Origin: JAGNRR01 sp964389575
Lineage (GTDB): Bacteria; Bacteroidota; Bacteroidia; Chitinophagales; Chitinophagaceae
Length of the DNA: 31,474 nucleotides
Assembly: GCA_964389575.1 (NCBI GenBank)
Contig: CAYMFF010000032.1
Span: forward strand, 1-31,474
Direction of reading: 5' to 3'
Shown here: piece by piece, positions 8,115 to 15,910 of the stretch
Numbering within the stretch: the first letter of the stretch is position 1
Layout: the number at the start of each line of letters is the position of its first letter
Notes under the pieces: model-generated
What the model was told of the DNA's origin: nothing
Databases searched by the model: none
Seen by the model: the letters and a program-made list of their open reading frames with translations, nothing else
Program-made: the position numbers and the translations under genes

Positions 8115-9020
8115 TTATAACATAGCATTTCGTTTAAGTAAATAAGGTAAAAGAATCTGCTCAAACCCAAGATTTATGTCGGCATCAATGATATCAATGC
8201 CATATTGTAGGCATTTGAGTTCTATTTTTTTTCTAAAATCTTGCATTTGGCTTGAATATTCCTTTTTTAACTGATTTGAATTCATTCTAACCTTTTCTCC
8301 AGTTTCTAAATCAACAAACTCATACGGTCTATTATCAAACTCAAAATCTACCTCAAGTTTTTTGTCTTGAACCTGAAAGAGAATAACCTCGTGCTTATTA
8401 AATTTTAGGTGCTGCAACGCATCAAAAAGTTCATCAGTTTCTGAAACTCTATCCAACATGTCACTGAAGATGATTACAAGGCTTCTTTTATGAACGCTAT
8501 CTGCAATTTCATGAAGAATTTTTGTTGTCCGAGTGCCTTTTTGTTTTCTTTCAATTTGAATTGTTTTTTCCAATTCTGCCGTTAGTCTAGAGTAATGAAC
8601 AGCATTCGATCGACAGGCGCTTTTGTAATAAATTTCTTCGTCGAAAAGGTGCAATGCACCCGCGTCAAGTTGTTTTTTAAATATTTTAAAAAGAGAAGCA
8701 GCTGCGATACAAGAGAATTCTAGTTTGTTATACTCTGAAGGTTTTTCCGGAAAAAACATTGAGGAAGAAGTATCTAAAACAATCTGACAGCGCAGATTAG
8801 TTTCTTCCTCATATTTTTTTATAAATAGCTTGTCGCTTCGGCCAAACACTTTCCAATCAATGTGCTTTAAATTATCGCCAATATTATAAAGACGATGCTC
8901 AGCAAACTCCACAGAAAAACCATGAAAAGGACTTTTGTGCAGTCCGATAATAAAACCTTCTACCACTTGTTGTGCCAAGAAGTTCAGATTTTCGATTCTT
9001 TCATTCGGTTTTATTGCCAT
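8115..9020 (-). CDS. DUF58 family protein with vWA-like domain
   Basis: A 301-residue DUF58 protein, of the type usually paired with MoxR AAA+ ATPases. The DUF58 signature is at residues 26-70: GLHKSPFHGFSVEFAEHR, then YNIGDNLKHIDWKVFGRSD and FIKKYEEETNL. It is followed by a von Willebrand A-like fold with the metal-site motif DTSSS (Asp83, Ser85, Ser87) and the later strand VIIFSDMLD. Family members are thought to act as adaptors in MoxR-dependent assembly or activation of proteins. No moxR gene or batA/batB-type vWA gene is present in the window, so if it has a MoxR partner it is encoded elsewhere. It is the first gene of a probable three-gene operon with the repeat protein and the small membrane protein. 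The family call is firm; the role is uncertain. Confidence 0.93.
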   Translation of the reverse strand: MAIKPNERIENLNFLAQQVVEGFIIGLHKSPFHGFSVEFAEHRLYNIGDNLKHIDWKVFGRSDKLFIKKYEEETNLRCQIVLDTSSSMFFPEKPSEYNKLEFSCIAAASLFKIFKKQLDAGALHLFDEEIYYKSACRSNAVHYSRLTAELEKTIQIERKQKGTRTTKILHEIADSVHKRSLVIIFSDMLDRVSETDELFDALQHLKFNKHEVILFQVQDKKLEVDFEFDNRPYEFVDLETGEKVRMNSNQLKKEYSSQMQDFRKKIELKCLQYGIDIIDADINLGFEQILLPYLLKRNAML

Positions 9021-9137
9021 AGAGTATTTTATATTCCTTTTAATGATAAAACGAAACTATTACCGATTTATTGAGCAAAAGCTTAAAAGTGACCAATTAT
9101 CGCGTTGTTTATCAGTTGGTAAATTTATTTTTAATTG

Positions 9138-9169
9138 TTGGGGTAGAAAAATCAGATTCACTATATTTG
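9138..9169 (+). promoter_or_regulatory. Bacteroidota-type promoter for the small lipoprotein
   Basis: TTG at 9138-9140 and TATATTTG at 9162-9169 (perfect TAnnTTTG) with 21 bases between them, the same spacing as at 3565-3597. The ATG at 9184 follows 14 bases later. It sits in the 163-bp divergent gap between the DUF58 operon and the plus-strand genes. Confidence 0.5.
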
Positions 9170-9183
9170 AACATATTTAACGG

Positions 9184-9429
9184 ATGAACCAAAAACTCCT
9201 GATCATTGCCTTATTTTCTTTAATTGCATTTGCTTCCTGTACGCAAGAGTACATTTGTCAGTGCGAGGTGTCCTATGAAGGAAATAAGCCCGGGCTTCCT
9301 GATCCTATCATTAAGGAATTCTTTATCAAAGACACGCACGACGAAGCAACCAAAAAGTGCGAAGAAAACAGTACAGAATTTACCAGCACAGATAGTATAA
9401 AGATGACACAAGAGTGTCAACTTTTCTAG
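9184..9429 (+). CDS. Small Cys-containing lipoprotein
   Basis: 81 residues with a lipoprotein signal peptide: MNQKLLIIALFSLIAFASC, lipidated Cys19. The mature part has four further cysteines (25, 27, 59, 78) that could form two disulfides in the periplasm. The pattern YICQC ... EATKKC ... ECQLF resembles small Bacteroidota lipoproteins with a CxC start and a C-terminal CxL, whose function is not known. It is 87 bp upstream of the transketolase gene and probably not functionally tied to it. A good promoter precedes it. The coding call is supported by the lipobox and by conservation of the Cys spacing in this type of protein. Confidence 0.8.
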   Translation: MNQKLLIIALFSLIAFASCTQEYICQCEVSYEGNKPGLPDPIIKEFFIKDTHDEATKKCEENSTEFTSTDSIKMTQECQLF

Positions 9430-9516
9430 TTCAATCTTCACTTTGATTTCTTGTTGAAAACTATGACCTTCTTTTTAGGAAGAAGTACTTGTCTTTAGAG
9501 TTACTTTGTTTCCAAC

Positions 9517-10473
9517 ATGTTGGAAGATTACAAAGTCATTAATGAAAAAGATACCCGTTCTGGTTTTGGAGAGGGAATTTATGAACTCGCCAAAGAAAAC
9601 AAAGCCGTAGTGGCATTGGCCGCTGATCTCTCGGGTTCTTTAAAGCTAAACAAGCTTATGGACGAAATGCCCGAACAATATGTGCAATGCGGTATAGCAG
9701 AAGCCAACATGATGGGCGTAGCAGCAGGCTTAACAATCGGTGGTAAAATTCCGTTTACAACAACATTTGCTAATTTTTCAACTTCAAGAGTTTATGATCA
9801 GATTAGACAAAGTATTGCGTACAGTGGTAAGAACGTAAAAATTTGTGCTTCTCATGCTGGACTCACTTTAGGTGAAGACGGAGCAACTCATCAGGTGTTA
9901 GAAGACATCGGTATGATGAAAATGCTGCCCCATATGAAAGTAGTTGTGCCTTGTGATTTTAATCAAACGAAATTAGCTACCAAGGCTATGGTTTCATTTG
10001 ATGGTCCGGCATACTTGCGTTTTGGTAGGCCAAAGTGGCCAAATTTTACACCAGAAGATCAAGACTTTGAAATCGGAAAAGCACAGTTGATGAATGAAGG
10101 AACCGATGCTACTCTTATTGCTTGTGGTCATATGGTTTGGTTGTCTTTAGAGGCTGCTAGAGAGTTGGCTAAAGAGAATATTTCTGTGGAAGTAATAAAT
10201 ATGCATACTATCAAACCAATTGATGAAGATGCTATTATTAAAAGTATTCAAAAGACAAACTGTGTTGTTACTGCAGAAGAGCATCAAATTAATGGTGGTT
10301 TAGGTGAGAGCGTAGCCCGCGTAGCGCAAGCTAATTGCCCGGTGCCACAGGAATTCGTAGCAGTGAATGACTCTTTTGGTGAGAGTGGTAAGCCGTTAGA
10401 ATTGCTCAAGAAATATGGATTGAGCACTGAAGCCATTGTTGCTTCTATAAAGAAGGCAATTTCAAGAAAATAG
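9517..10473 (+). CDS. Transketolase, C-terminal subunit
   Basis: This is the second half of a split transketolase (pentose phosphate and Calvin-type sugar interconversions, thiamine diphosphate-dependent, cytosolic). The 318 residues contain the pyrimidine-binding domain (about 1-165: EGIYELAKENKAVVALAADL, then CGIAEANMMGVAAGLTIGG with the Glu that activates thiamine diphosphate, then TTFANFSTSRVYDQIR and SHAGLTLGEDGATHQ) and the transketolase C-terminal domain (about 185-315). The N-terminal half carrying the diphosphate-binding GDG motif is not in this window, although in many Bacteroidota and other bacteria with split enzymes the two genes are adjacent. The partner must be encoded elsewhere. 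The alternative of a dehydrogenase E1 beta subunit or DXS is less likely given the ASHAGLTLGEDGATHQ segment. Confidence 0.92.
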   Translation: MLEDYKVINEKDTRSGFGEGIYELAKENKAVVALAADLSGSLKLNKLMDEMPEQYVQCGIAEANMMGVAAGLTIGGKIPFTTTFANFSTSRVYDQIRQSIAYSGKNVKICASHAGLTLGEDGATHQVLEDIGMMKMLPHMKVVVPCDFNQTKLATKAMVSFDGPAYLRFGRPKWPNFTPEDQDFEIGKAQLMNEGTDATLIACGHMVWLSLEAARELAKENISVEVINMHTIKPIDEDAIIKSIQKTNCVVTAEEHQINGGLGESVARVAQANCPVPQEFVAVNDSFGESGKPLELLKKYGLSTEAIVASIKKAISRK

Positions 10474-10542
10474 GCTTTTTAACATAAAAGTTAATTTACT
10501 AAAAAATTACATTCAAAGGTCTGTATTTACTAGGGTACAGCT

Positions 10543-10550
10543 TATTTTTG
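10543..10550 (+). promoter_or_regulatory. Possible -7 element upstream of the L,D-transpeptidase gene
   Basis: TATTTTTG is a perfect TAnnTTTG about 50 bases before the ATG at 10602. I see no convincing -33 TTG at the right distance, so this is weak. Confidence 0.3.
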
Positions 10551-10601
10551 TAGTTCGGTTCATAATTGGTTTGGCGCCTATTTGTGACATAATTGTATTG
10601 T

Positions 10602-11660
10602 ATGAGAAAAATAGTTTTCTTATTGTCGTTTTTAATTTTTTCGGGGGGTGTAGCTTCTGCTATAAATCCGGATGTTGGACACCGTCGAGCCAATACCAGA
10701 GTTTCTAAATATATTGATGGAGTTTATGCCCAGTTGAAATACAAGCGGGGCATGAAAAGAATGAAAATAGAGACATTCAGACGGGCTTATTATGGTTATC
10801 TAAATTTGGTAGAACATGGCAAGGTGAGAAATCGAAGATATCTTACAGTCTGTGATTTTTCATTATCGAGTAATACCAACAGATTATGGTTAATTGACAC
10901 GCGTACCAAGCAAGTGGTGATTAATACATTGGTCGCGCATGGTTCCCGAACTGGCGAGGAGTTTGCTCGTTATTTTTCTAATATTTCAGAATCTCATCAA
11001 AGTAGTCTTGGTTTTTATGTAACTAGAAATACTTACAGCGGTAAGAATGGCTATTCCATGCGTATGGATGGTGTTGATGGTGGTTTTAATAACAAGGCGC
11101 TCAGTCGCGATGTAGTTATGCACGGAGCGGATTATGTAAGCTATGCTTATGCTAGAGCCAACAAAAGAATCGGTAGAAGCTGGGGCTGTCCGGCAGTAGC
11201 TAGAAATATGGCCGCGCCAATTATCGATAAAATAAAAAATGGAAGTGTGCTTTTTATTCATCATCCTTCCAAACAATATTTGCGCAGATCATATTGGTTG
11301 AACAATAGAATTGCTCGTTTGCCACGAAACGCCAACAAAGTGATTGCGGTACAACAATCTAAGGATAAGCAAAATGAAGCAGCTAATCCCAAGGTAAAGG
11401 AAGCTAAAGATTTTATAAAAGAAGAAGTAGCACCGGAACCCAAAGCCAAGCCATTAACGACTATTACAGAATACAAAGATCCTGAAGAGCTCGAAAAGCT
11501 TAAAAATCAGGATAATACTACGCTAAAAAGTATCGTTATACCAGCTGATGCAGTTACACCAGCTATGCGAGCAAAAGCGTTGAAGAAAAAGAAAATTGTT
11601 CGTGAGGTCAACAAAATTGAGATTATTGGGGGTAAAACTAAAGAAGCAGTAACAAAATAG
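10602..11660 (+). CDS. Exported L,D-transpeptidase (YkuD_2 type)
   Basis: Murein L,D-transpeptidase catalytic-domain protein of 352 residues, acting on peptidoglycan stem peptides in the periplasm. The ATG at 10602 is chosen over a TTG at 10593, since it begins the signal peptide MRKIVFLLSFLIFSGGVASA. The catalytic region is around VVMHGADYV (His174) and SWGCPAV (Cys196), matching the HG ... S(x)GCP pattern, with an upstream strand RYLTVCDFSLSSNTNRLWLI. Residues after about 245 form a charged, Lys/Glu/Pro-rich tail (KAKPLTTITEYKDPEELEKL) ahead of a second conserved-looking stretch near the C-terminus, which may be a cell-wall or partner-binding extension. It is a different subfamily from the YcbB-like enzyme at 19676. 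Whether it makes 3-3 cross-links, attaches lipoproteins or trims peptides cannot be told. Confidence 0.9.
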   Translation: MRKIVFLLSFLIFSGGVASAINPDVGHRRANTRVSKYIDGVYAQLKYKRGMKRMKIETFRRAYYGYLNLVEHGKVRNRRYLTVCDFSLSSNTNRLWLIDTRTKQVVINTLVAHGSRTGEEFARYFSNISESHQSSLGFYVTRNTYSGKNGYSMRMDGVDGGFNNKALSRDVVMHGADYVSYAYARANKRIGRSWGCPAVARNMAAPIIDKIKNGSVLFIHHPSKQYLRRSYWLNNRIARLPRNANKVIAVQQSKDKQNEAANPKVKEAKDFIKEEVAPEPKAKPLTTITEYKDPEELEKLKNQDNTTLKSIVIPADAVTPAMRAKALKKKKIVREVNKIEIIGGKTKEAVTK

Positions 11661-11701
11661 AATTACTTCGCTTACTTTTAAACTCTAATAACTAATGTAG
11701 C

Positions 11702-12949
11702 TTGTCAGCTTTTCTAATACTTATAGCCTATTTCATTTTTTTTTGTTGGGGATTTCATATCTATAATATACCCAAGAAAGTGGGTTTGCCATTTTGGTTT
11801 ATCGTTGGATTGTTTGGATTGAAAGTTGCTTATGGTTGTATTAATCTTTACTTCCATAATACGGAATATATTTCCAATGATGCTCATTATCTTTTTTTAG
11901 AATCAATGAAAATGCTCAATGATTTTCCTAATCGTCCTGGATATTATTTAGGTGATTGGATTTTTAATTGGTCTGAAATAACCACTCATCTCAATTTATT
12001 GAATAGTAATAATAGCCCGTATTGGTCTGATTTAGGAAGATTAGTTCATCAGCGATTTATGGTGCTGTGCACAATTTTTTCATTTGGCCATGAATATGTC
12101 AATGTAGTAATTTACAATTCCTTCTTTTTTATTGGGTGTTTAGCATTACTTAAATCTTTCACTCATTTCAAGCCCAACCAAAAGCTCATTTTTACTATAA
12201 TTATTTTTTGTATCCCGTCAATTGCATTCTGGTGCAGTGGTATTCATAAAGATGGTTTTATATTAAGCGTTATCGGGCTTGTTTGTTGGTTTAGTATTAA
12301 AGTTTTTCAGCGAGCTGCTGTTAGGAATATTTTACTGCTTACAGTTAGTTTGTTATTACTTATGAGCATCCGGTATTTTTATTTTCTAGTCTTCCTTCCA
12401 CTTTTTATTACTTATTTGTTGACGCGCCATACGCGAAAACCGTTTTATTTATTTGCAGGATTAGTCAGTTTAGGGATTGTTGTTTTTCTTTTTGTTGGAC
12501 AGGTTTTACCTGATTTTAATTTAATGCAATTGGTTGTCAATCGGCAGCAAGAATTTTTGTCCAGCAAAGGCTACTCAGATTTACAATCGCCTATTTTAGA
12601 AGCAAACTACACCTCTTTTATAAAACATTTGCCTACTGCCTTGGAGCATATCTTCATTGAACCAATCCCTCAAATGGGTCATAGATTTAAATATGATATT
12701 ACCGCCTTTGATAGCATATTTTCGATAGGGATATTGGGGTTTGCATTGTTCAAATTGAAAAGAACGAATTTCTCGAATTCATTCTTTTGGTTCTTGTTAT
12801 TTTTTGGACTGCTTTGTTTGGTCTTTATAGGTTACACGATTCCAAACTTAGGTGCGTTGGTTCGTTATGAAAGCCCTTTCATTTGCCTTCTGTTGCTCTC
12901 GCTTTATGCCTTAGGAGATTTTAGAATCAATAAATTAAGCCTTGAATAG
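11702..12949 (+). CDS. Polytopic membrane protein, GT-C or polymerase-like
   Basis: 415 residues with about 10-11 predicted membrane spans. The first external loop carries SNDAHYLF (Asp60), reminiscent of the acidic site in the first loop of GT-C glycosyltransferases that use polyprenyl-phosphate sugars, and the last span follows RYESPF, a type of Arg-containing external motif also seen in EpsG/Wzy-like proteins. A SGIHKDGF motif opens the fifth span. The only good start is TTG at 11702; an ATG at 11695 is followed at once by a stop, and an in-frame stop lies at 11693. Its 3' end overlaps the convergent GT2 gene by 15 bp. A dolichol-phosphate-mannose-synthase-like GT2 next door makes a lipid-linked sugar pathway plausible (inference). 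Specific function unknown. Confidence 0.75.
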   Translation: MSAFLILIAYFIFFCWGFHIYNIPKKVGLPFWFIVGLFGLKVAYGCINLYFHNTEYISNDAHYLFLESMKMLNDFPNRPGYYLGDWIFNWSEITTHLNLLNSNNSPYWSDLGRLVHQRFMVLCTIFSFGHEYVNVVIYNSFFFIGCLALLKSFTHFKPNQKLIFTIIIFCIPSIAFWCSGIHKDGFILSVIGLVCWFSIKVFQRAAVRNILLLTVSLLLLMSIRYFYFLVFLPLFITYLLTRHTRKPFYLFAGLVSLGIVVFLFVGQVLPDFNLMQLVVNRQQEFLSSKGYSDLQSPILEANYTSFIKHLPTALEHIFIEPIPQMGHRFKYDITAFDSIFSIGILGFALFKLKRTNFSNSFFWFLLFFGLLCLVFIGYTIPNLGALVRYESPFICLLLLSLYALGDFRINKLSLE

Positions 12950-13648
12950 GCCAAATTTTAGAATACAGTAAATAGCTCGAAATCCATCACGCCAACCTAT
13001 TTTCTTGCCCTCTTCATATGTTCTGCCGTAATATGATATACCGACTTCATATATTCTAATGTCTTTAATTCTAGAAATTTTGGCTGTTACTTCAGGTTCA
13101 AAGCCAAATCGTTTTTCTTTGAGTTTTAAAGATTGGATATCCTTTGTCCGAAACATTTTATAACACGTTTCCATATCTGTTAAGTTCAAATTATTGAACA
13201 TATTAGATAAACGGGTTAAAAAACGATTGCCAATGCTGTGCCAAAAGAATAAAATCCGGTGGGGTTTGCCTCCAATAAATCTAGATCCATATACCACATC
13301 AGCATTGTTTTCTAATATAGGTTTCAGCAATAAATTGTATTCCCGTGGATCATATTCAAGATCAGCATCCTGAATGATTAATAAATCACCAGTAGCAGTT
13401 TGAATACCCGTGTGCAATGCGGCTCCTTTGCCTTTATTTATTTCGTGTTTTTCATAACGAATGTTCATTCCTGGATTGGCAGATTGATAATCCAAAATAG
13501 CTTTTTCAGTTTGATCGGTAGAATGATCGTTTACTATAATAAACTCTTTTTCTATATTGTTCATAAGTGCTACATCACGCACTTTATCCAATATCAAATG
13601 GATCGTTCTTTCCTCATTATAGGCAGGTATTACAATGCTTAATTTCAA
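12935..13648 (-). CDS. Family 2 glycosyltransferase, DPM1-like
   Basis: 237-residue GT-A enzyme of the dolichol/polyprenol-phosphate mannosyltransferase type, transferring a sugar from a nucleotide donor, probably to undecaprenyl phosphate on the cytosolic face. It starts with the canonical first strand MKLSIVIPAYNEERTI, has VNDHSTDQT for nucleotide binding, NKGKGAALHTGI, and the metal-binding DAD motif in IIQDADLEYDP (Asp94, Asp96), followed by GSRF and GFEPEVTAKI. There is no C-terminal membrane segment, so it is a soluble or peripheral member. The start is a TTG at 13648; the first-strand sequence leaves no room for a later start. It is divergent from mrdA (180-bp gap) and convergent with the membrane protein at 11702. 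Confidence 0.93.
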   Translation of the reverse strand: MKLSIVIPAYNEERTIHLILDKVRDVALMNNIEKEFIIVNDHSTDQTEKAILDYQSANPGMNIRYEKHEINKGKGAALHTGIQTATGDLLIIQDADLEYDPREYNLLLKPILENNADVVYGSRFIGGKPHRILFFWHSIGNRFLTRLSNMFNNLNLTDMETCYKMFRTKDIQSLKLKEKRFGFEPEVTAKISRIKDIRIYEVGISYYGRTYEEGKKIGWRDGFRAIYCILKFGLFKA

Positions 13649-13771
13649 GTGTAAAAGTTTATTTAGACAAGTGCGAATATAATACTTCGAAACACTTTAT
13701 TTTGTAGCTGTTCAGTCAAATTTGATAATTACAAATTAAAAGAGAAAACGCGCACAAATATGGGATAAGAT

Positions 13772-13795
13772 TAGCATTCAATTGGCATGATGCTA
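13772..13795. promoter_or_regulatory. Inverted repeat upstream of mrdA
   Basis: TAGCAT (13772-13777) and ATGCTA (13790-13795) form a 6-bp inverted repeat with a 12-base spacer, 33 bases before the mrdA start in the divergent gap. It could be an operator half-site pair; chance occurrence is possible. Confidence 0.2.
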
Positions 13796-13828
13796 TGATA
13801 ATTAAACTACATTAGGCGCAATATAAGA

Positions 13829-15910
13829 ATGTCAGATTTTAATCAAAGAAGAAGTATTGTAATGCAAGCTCTCGTGGTGCTAGTAGGCGTAATTATTGTA
13901 TTGCGTTTATTTAGTCTTCAAGTTTTAGGCCTAGGTGGGTTTATTGATTTGGCTGATAACCAAGCGGTAAAAAGAAAGGTTATTCAACCAGAACGAGGTC
14001 TATTAATAGATCGAAATAACAAAACCATACTGAGCAATAAAATGTTCTATGATATTCGTTTTCAACCTCAAAAACTAAAACGAGTAAAAAACTTTGATAC
14101 TGCCCGATTTTGCCGACTTATAAATGTGGATAGGCAACATTTTGATACTACTACGTATCAAAAGATCATGCTGAATGGGTGGAATCGAAATATTACGCTC
14201 TTTAAAAATTTAAAACCTGAAGATGTTGCAAGGCTTCAAGAAGGGATTAATGATTTTCCTGGTATTGATTTAATCGAAAGGCCACAAAGAACATATCCTT
14301 ACTCTGTTGGTGCACCTTTTATCGGTTATATCAATGAGGTGACTAGAGAAATGTTAGATAATCCAAAATACAGTTACTATAAGCGCGGTGACCTTTTGGG
14401 CATCGCTGGATTAGAAAAAAGTTATGAAGAAGAGTTGCGTGGGATACCCGGGGTTAAGTTTTTATTGCAAGATGTAAAACAGCGCGTGGTAGGTTCATAC
14501 AAAGACGGCGCCTTGGACTCAACGGCCACTGCCGGTAAAAATTTAAATCTCCATTTAGACATTAAGCTGCAAAAGTTAGCTGAAAAAATGATGGCAAATA
14601 AACTAGGAAGCGCAATCGCTATCGAACCTAAAACGGGAGGTATTCTTGCTTTTGTGAGTAGCCCGACCTACGATCCAAATTTGCTTACTGGTAATGAACG
14701 GAGCGCCAATTTTAGCAAAATTTTGAATAGTGCCACCAAACCGCTTTTTAACAGAGCGGTTCAAGCTAGTTATCCGCCGGGTTCTACTTTTAAGCCAGTA
14801 ACTGCATTAGTTGGTTTAGATATGGGGGTTATTTCTGCTGGTTATGGTTATCCTTGTCGAGGTGGATATTATGCCTGTGGTAAACGAATTGGTTGCACCC
14901 ACAGTGGTGGTGGACACGCAGCTGACTTGCGTCGTGCCATTGCGCATTCTTGCAATGCTTATTTCTGTCATGTATTTAGGCTGTGTGTTGATTCGCCCGC
15001 AAACAAGAGTGTACGGTTAGGCGTCAAAAGATGGAGAAATTACATGAGTGATTTTGGTTTAGGCCATCCAATTGGCGTTGACCTTCCTATTGAGTTAGGT
15101 GGCAATATTCCAAGTGTTGCTTATTTTGATAGAATGTATAATGAAAAATGGAATTCTTGTAATATGTCCATTTTGGGAATGGGGCAAGGGGAATTATTAT
15201 TGACGCCGCTGCAAATGGCAAATGCTATGTGCATCATTGCGAATAGGGGGTATTATAAAATACCACATTTTGTAAAAGCGATAGATGGTGATTCGACCCA
15301 TGAAAAATTAAAACCATATTTGGAGAAAAAAGTGGTTGCTAAAATTGCGAATAATGATTTTGAGGCGGTAATCACAGGTATGCAAGGCGTGATTGAATAT
15401 GGTACAGCGCGAGGCGCAAAAATTAGAGGAATAGAAGTTTGCGGTAAAACTGGAACAGTAGAAAATTATACTCGACTGAACGGTAAAAAAATTAAATTAA
15501 GAAACCACTCGGTTTTCGTAGCTTTTGCTCCTAAGGATGACCCTAAAATAGCAGTAGCTGTTATTGTAGAGAACTCAGGTTATGGTGCGCAATGGGCTGG
15601 TCCGGTGGCTAGTTTAATGATGGAACGGTTTTTAATGGACACTATTGGAAAAAGAAGACAATACCTTGTGAATAGAATGGCAAGAGCAAGACTAATTCCG
15701 CGGATTACCTATATCAAAGATTCTATTGAGAAAAAAGCAAGGCGCGAACGCTACAAGCTTTGGAAGGATAGTGTGAAACGAAGCAACAAAATAAATGCAA
15801 ATAAAAAAGAGAATTCTAATAAGTCTAAAACCAAAAAGAAAAAATCATGGTGGAAGGTATGGGGGTTTGTAGAACCAAAAAATAAAACAAATGAGTACTA
15901 TCAATCCTAG
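13829..15910 (+). CDS. mrdA: Penicillin-binding protein 2 (elongation transpeptidase)
   Basis: Class B PBP of 693 residues that cross-links peptidoglycan during cell elongation together with RodA. One N-terminal membrane anchor (residues 12-32), then the PBP dimerisation region (VIQPERGLLIDRNNK is the conserved start of class B PBPs), then the transpeptidase domain. The three active-site motifs are present: SxxK as STFK (Ser319, Lys322), SxN as SCN (374-376) and KTG as KTGT (540-543). Six cysteines lie between residues 343 and 386 around the SxN motif, a density unusual for a periplasmic enzyme. The C-terminal 60 residues are strongly basic (KKENSNKSKTKKKKSWWKVW), an extension seen in Bacteroidota homologues. 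The start of rodA lies inside its last codons (20-bp overlap). The mreBCD genes that often precede it are not here. Confidence 0.96.
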   Translation: MSDFNQRRSIVMQALVVLVGVIIVLRLFSLQVLGLGGFIDLADNQAVKRKVIQPERGLLIDRNNKTILSNKMFYDIRFQPQKLKRVKNFDTARFCRLINVDRQHFDTTTYQKIMLNGWNRNITLFKNLKPEDVARLQEGINDFPGIDLIERPQRTYPYSVGAPFIGYINEVTREMLDNPKYSYYKRGDLLGIAGLEKSYEEELRGIPGVKFLLQDVKQRVVGSYKDGALDSTATAGKNLNLHLDIKLQKLAEKMMANKLGSAIAIEPKTGGILAFVSSPTYDPNLLTGNERSANFSKILNSATKPLFNRAVQASYPPGSTFKPVTALVGLDMGVISAGYGYPCRGGYYACGKRIGCTHSGGGHAADLRRAIAHSCNAYFCHVFRLCVDSPANKSVRLGVKRWRNYMSDFGLGHPIGVDLPIELGGNIPSVAYFDRMYNEKWNSCNMSILGMGQGELLLTPLQMANAMCIIANRGYYKIPHFVKAIDGDSTHEKLKPYLEKKVVAKIANNDFEAVITGMQGVIEYGTARGAKIRGIEVCGKTGTVENYTRLNGKKIKLRNHSVFVAFAPKDDPKIAVAVIVENSGYGAQWAGPVASLMMERFLMDTIGKRRQYLVNRMARARLIPRITYIKDSIEKKARRERYKLWKDSVKRSNKINANKKENSNKSKTKKKKSWWKVWGFVEPKNKTNEYYQS

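Noticed and set aside
9184..10473. Lipoprotein and transketolase as a functional operon
   Set aside because: The 87-bp gap and unrelated roles make simple adjacency more likely.
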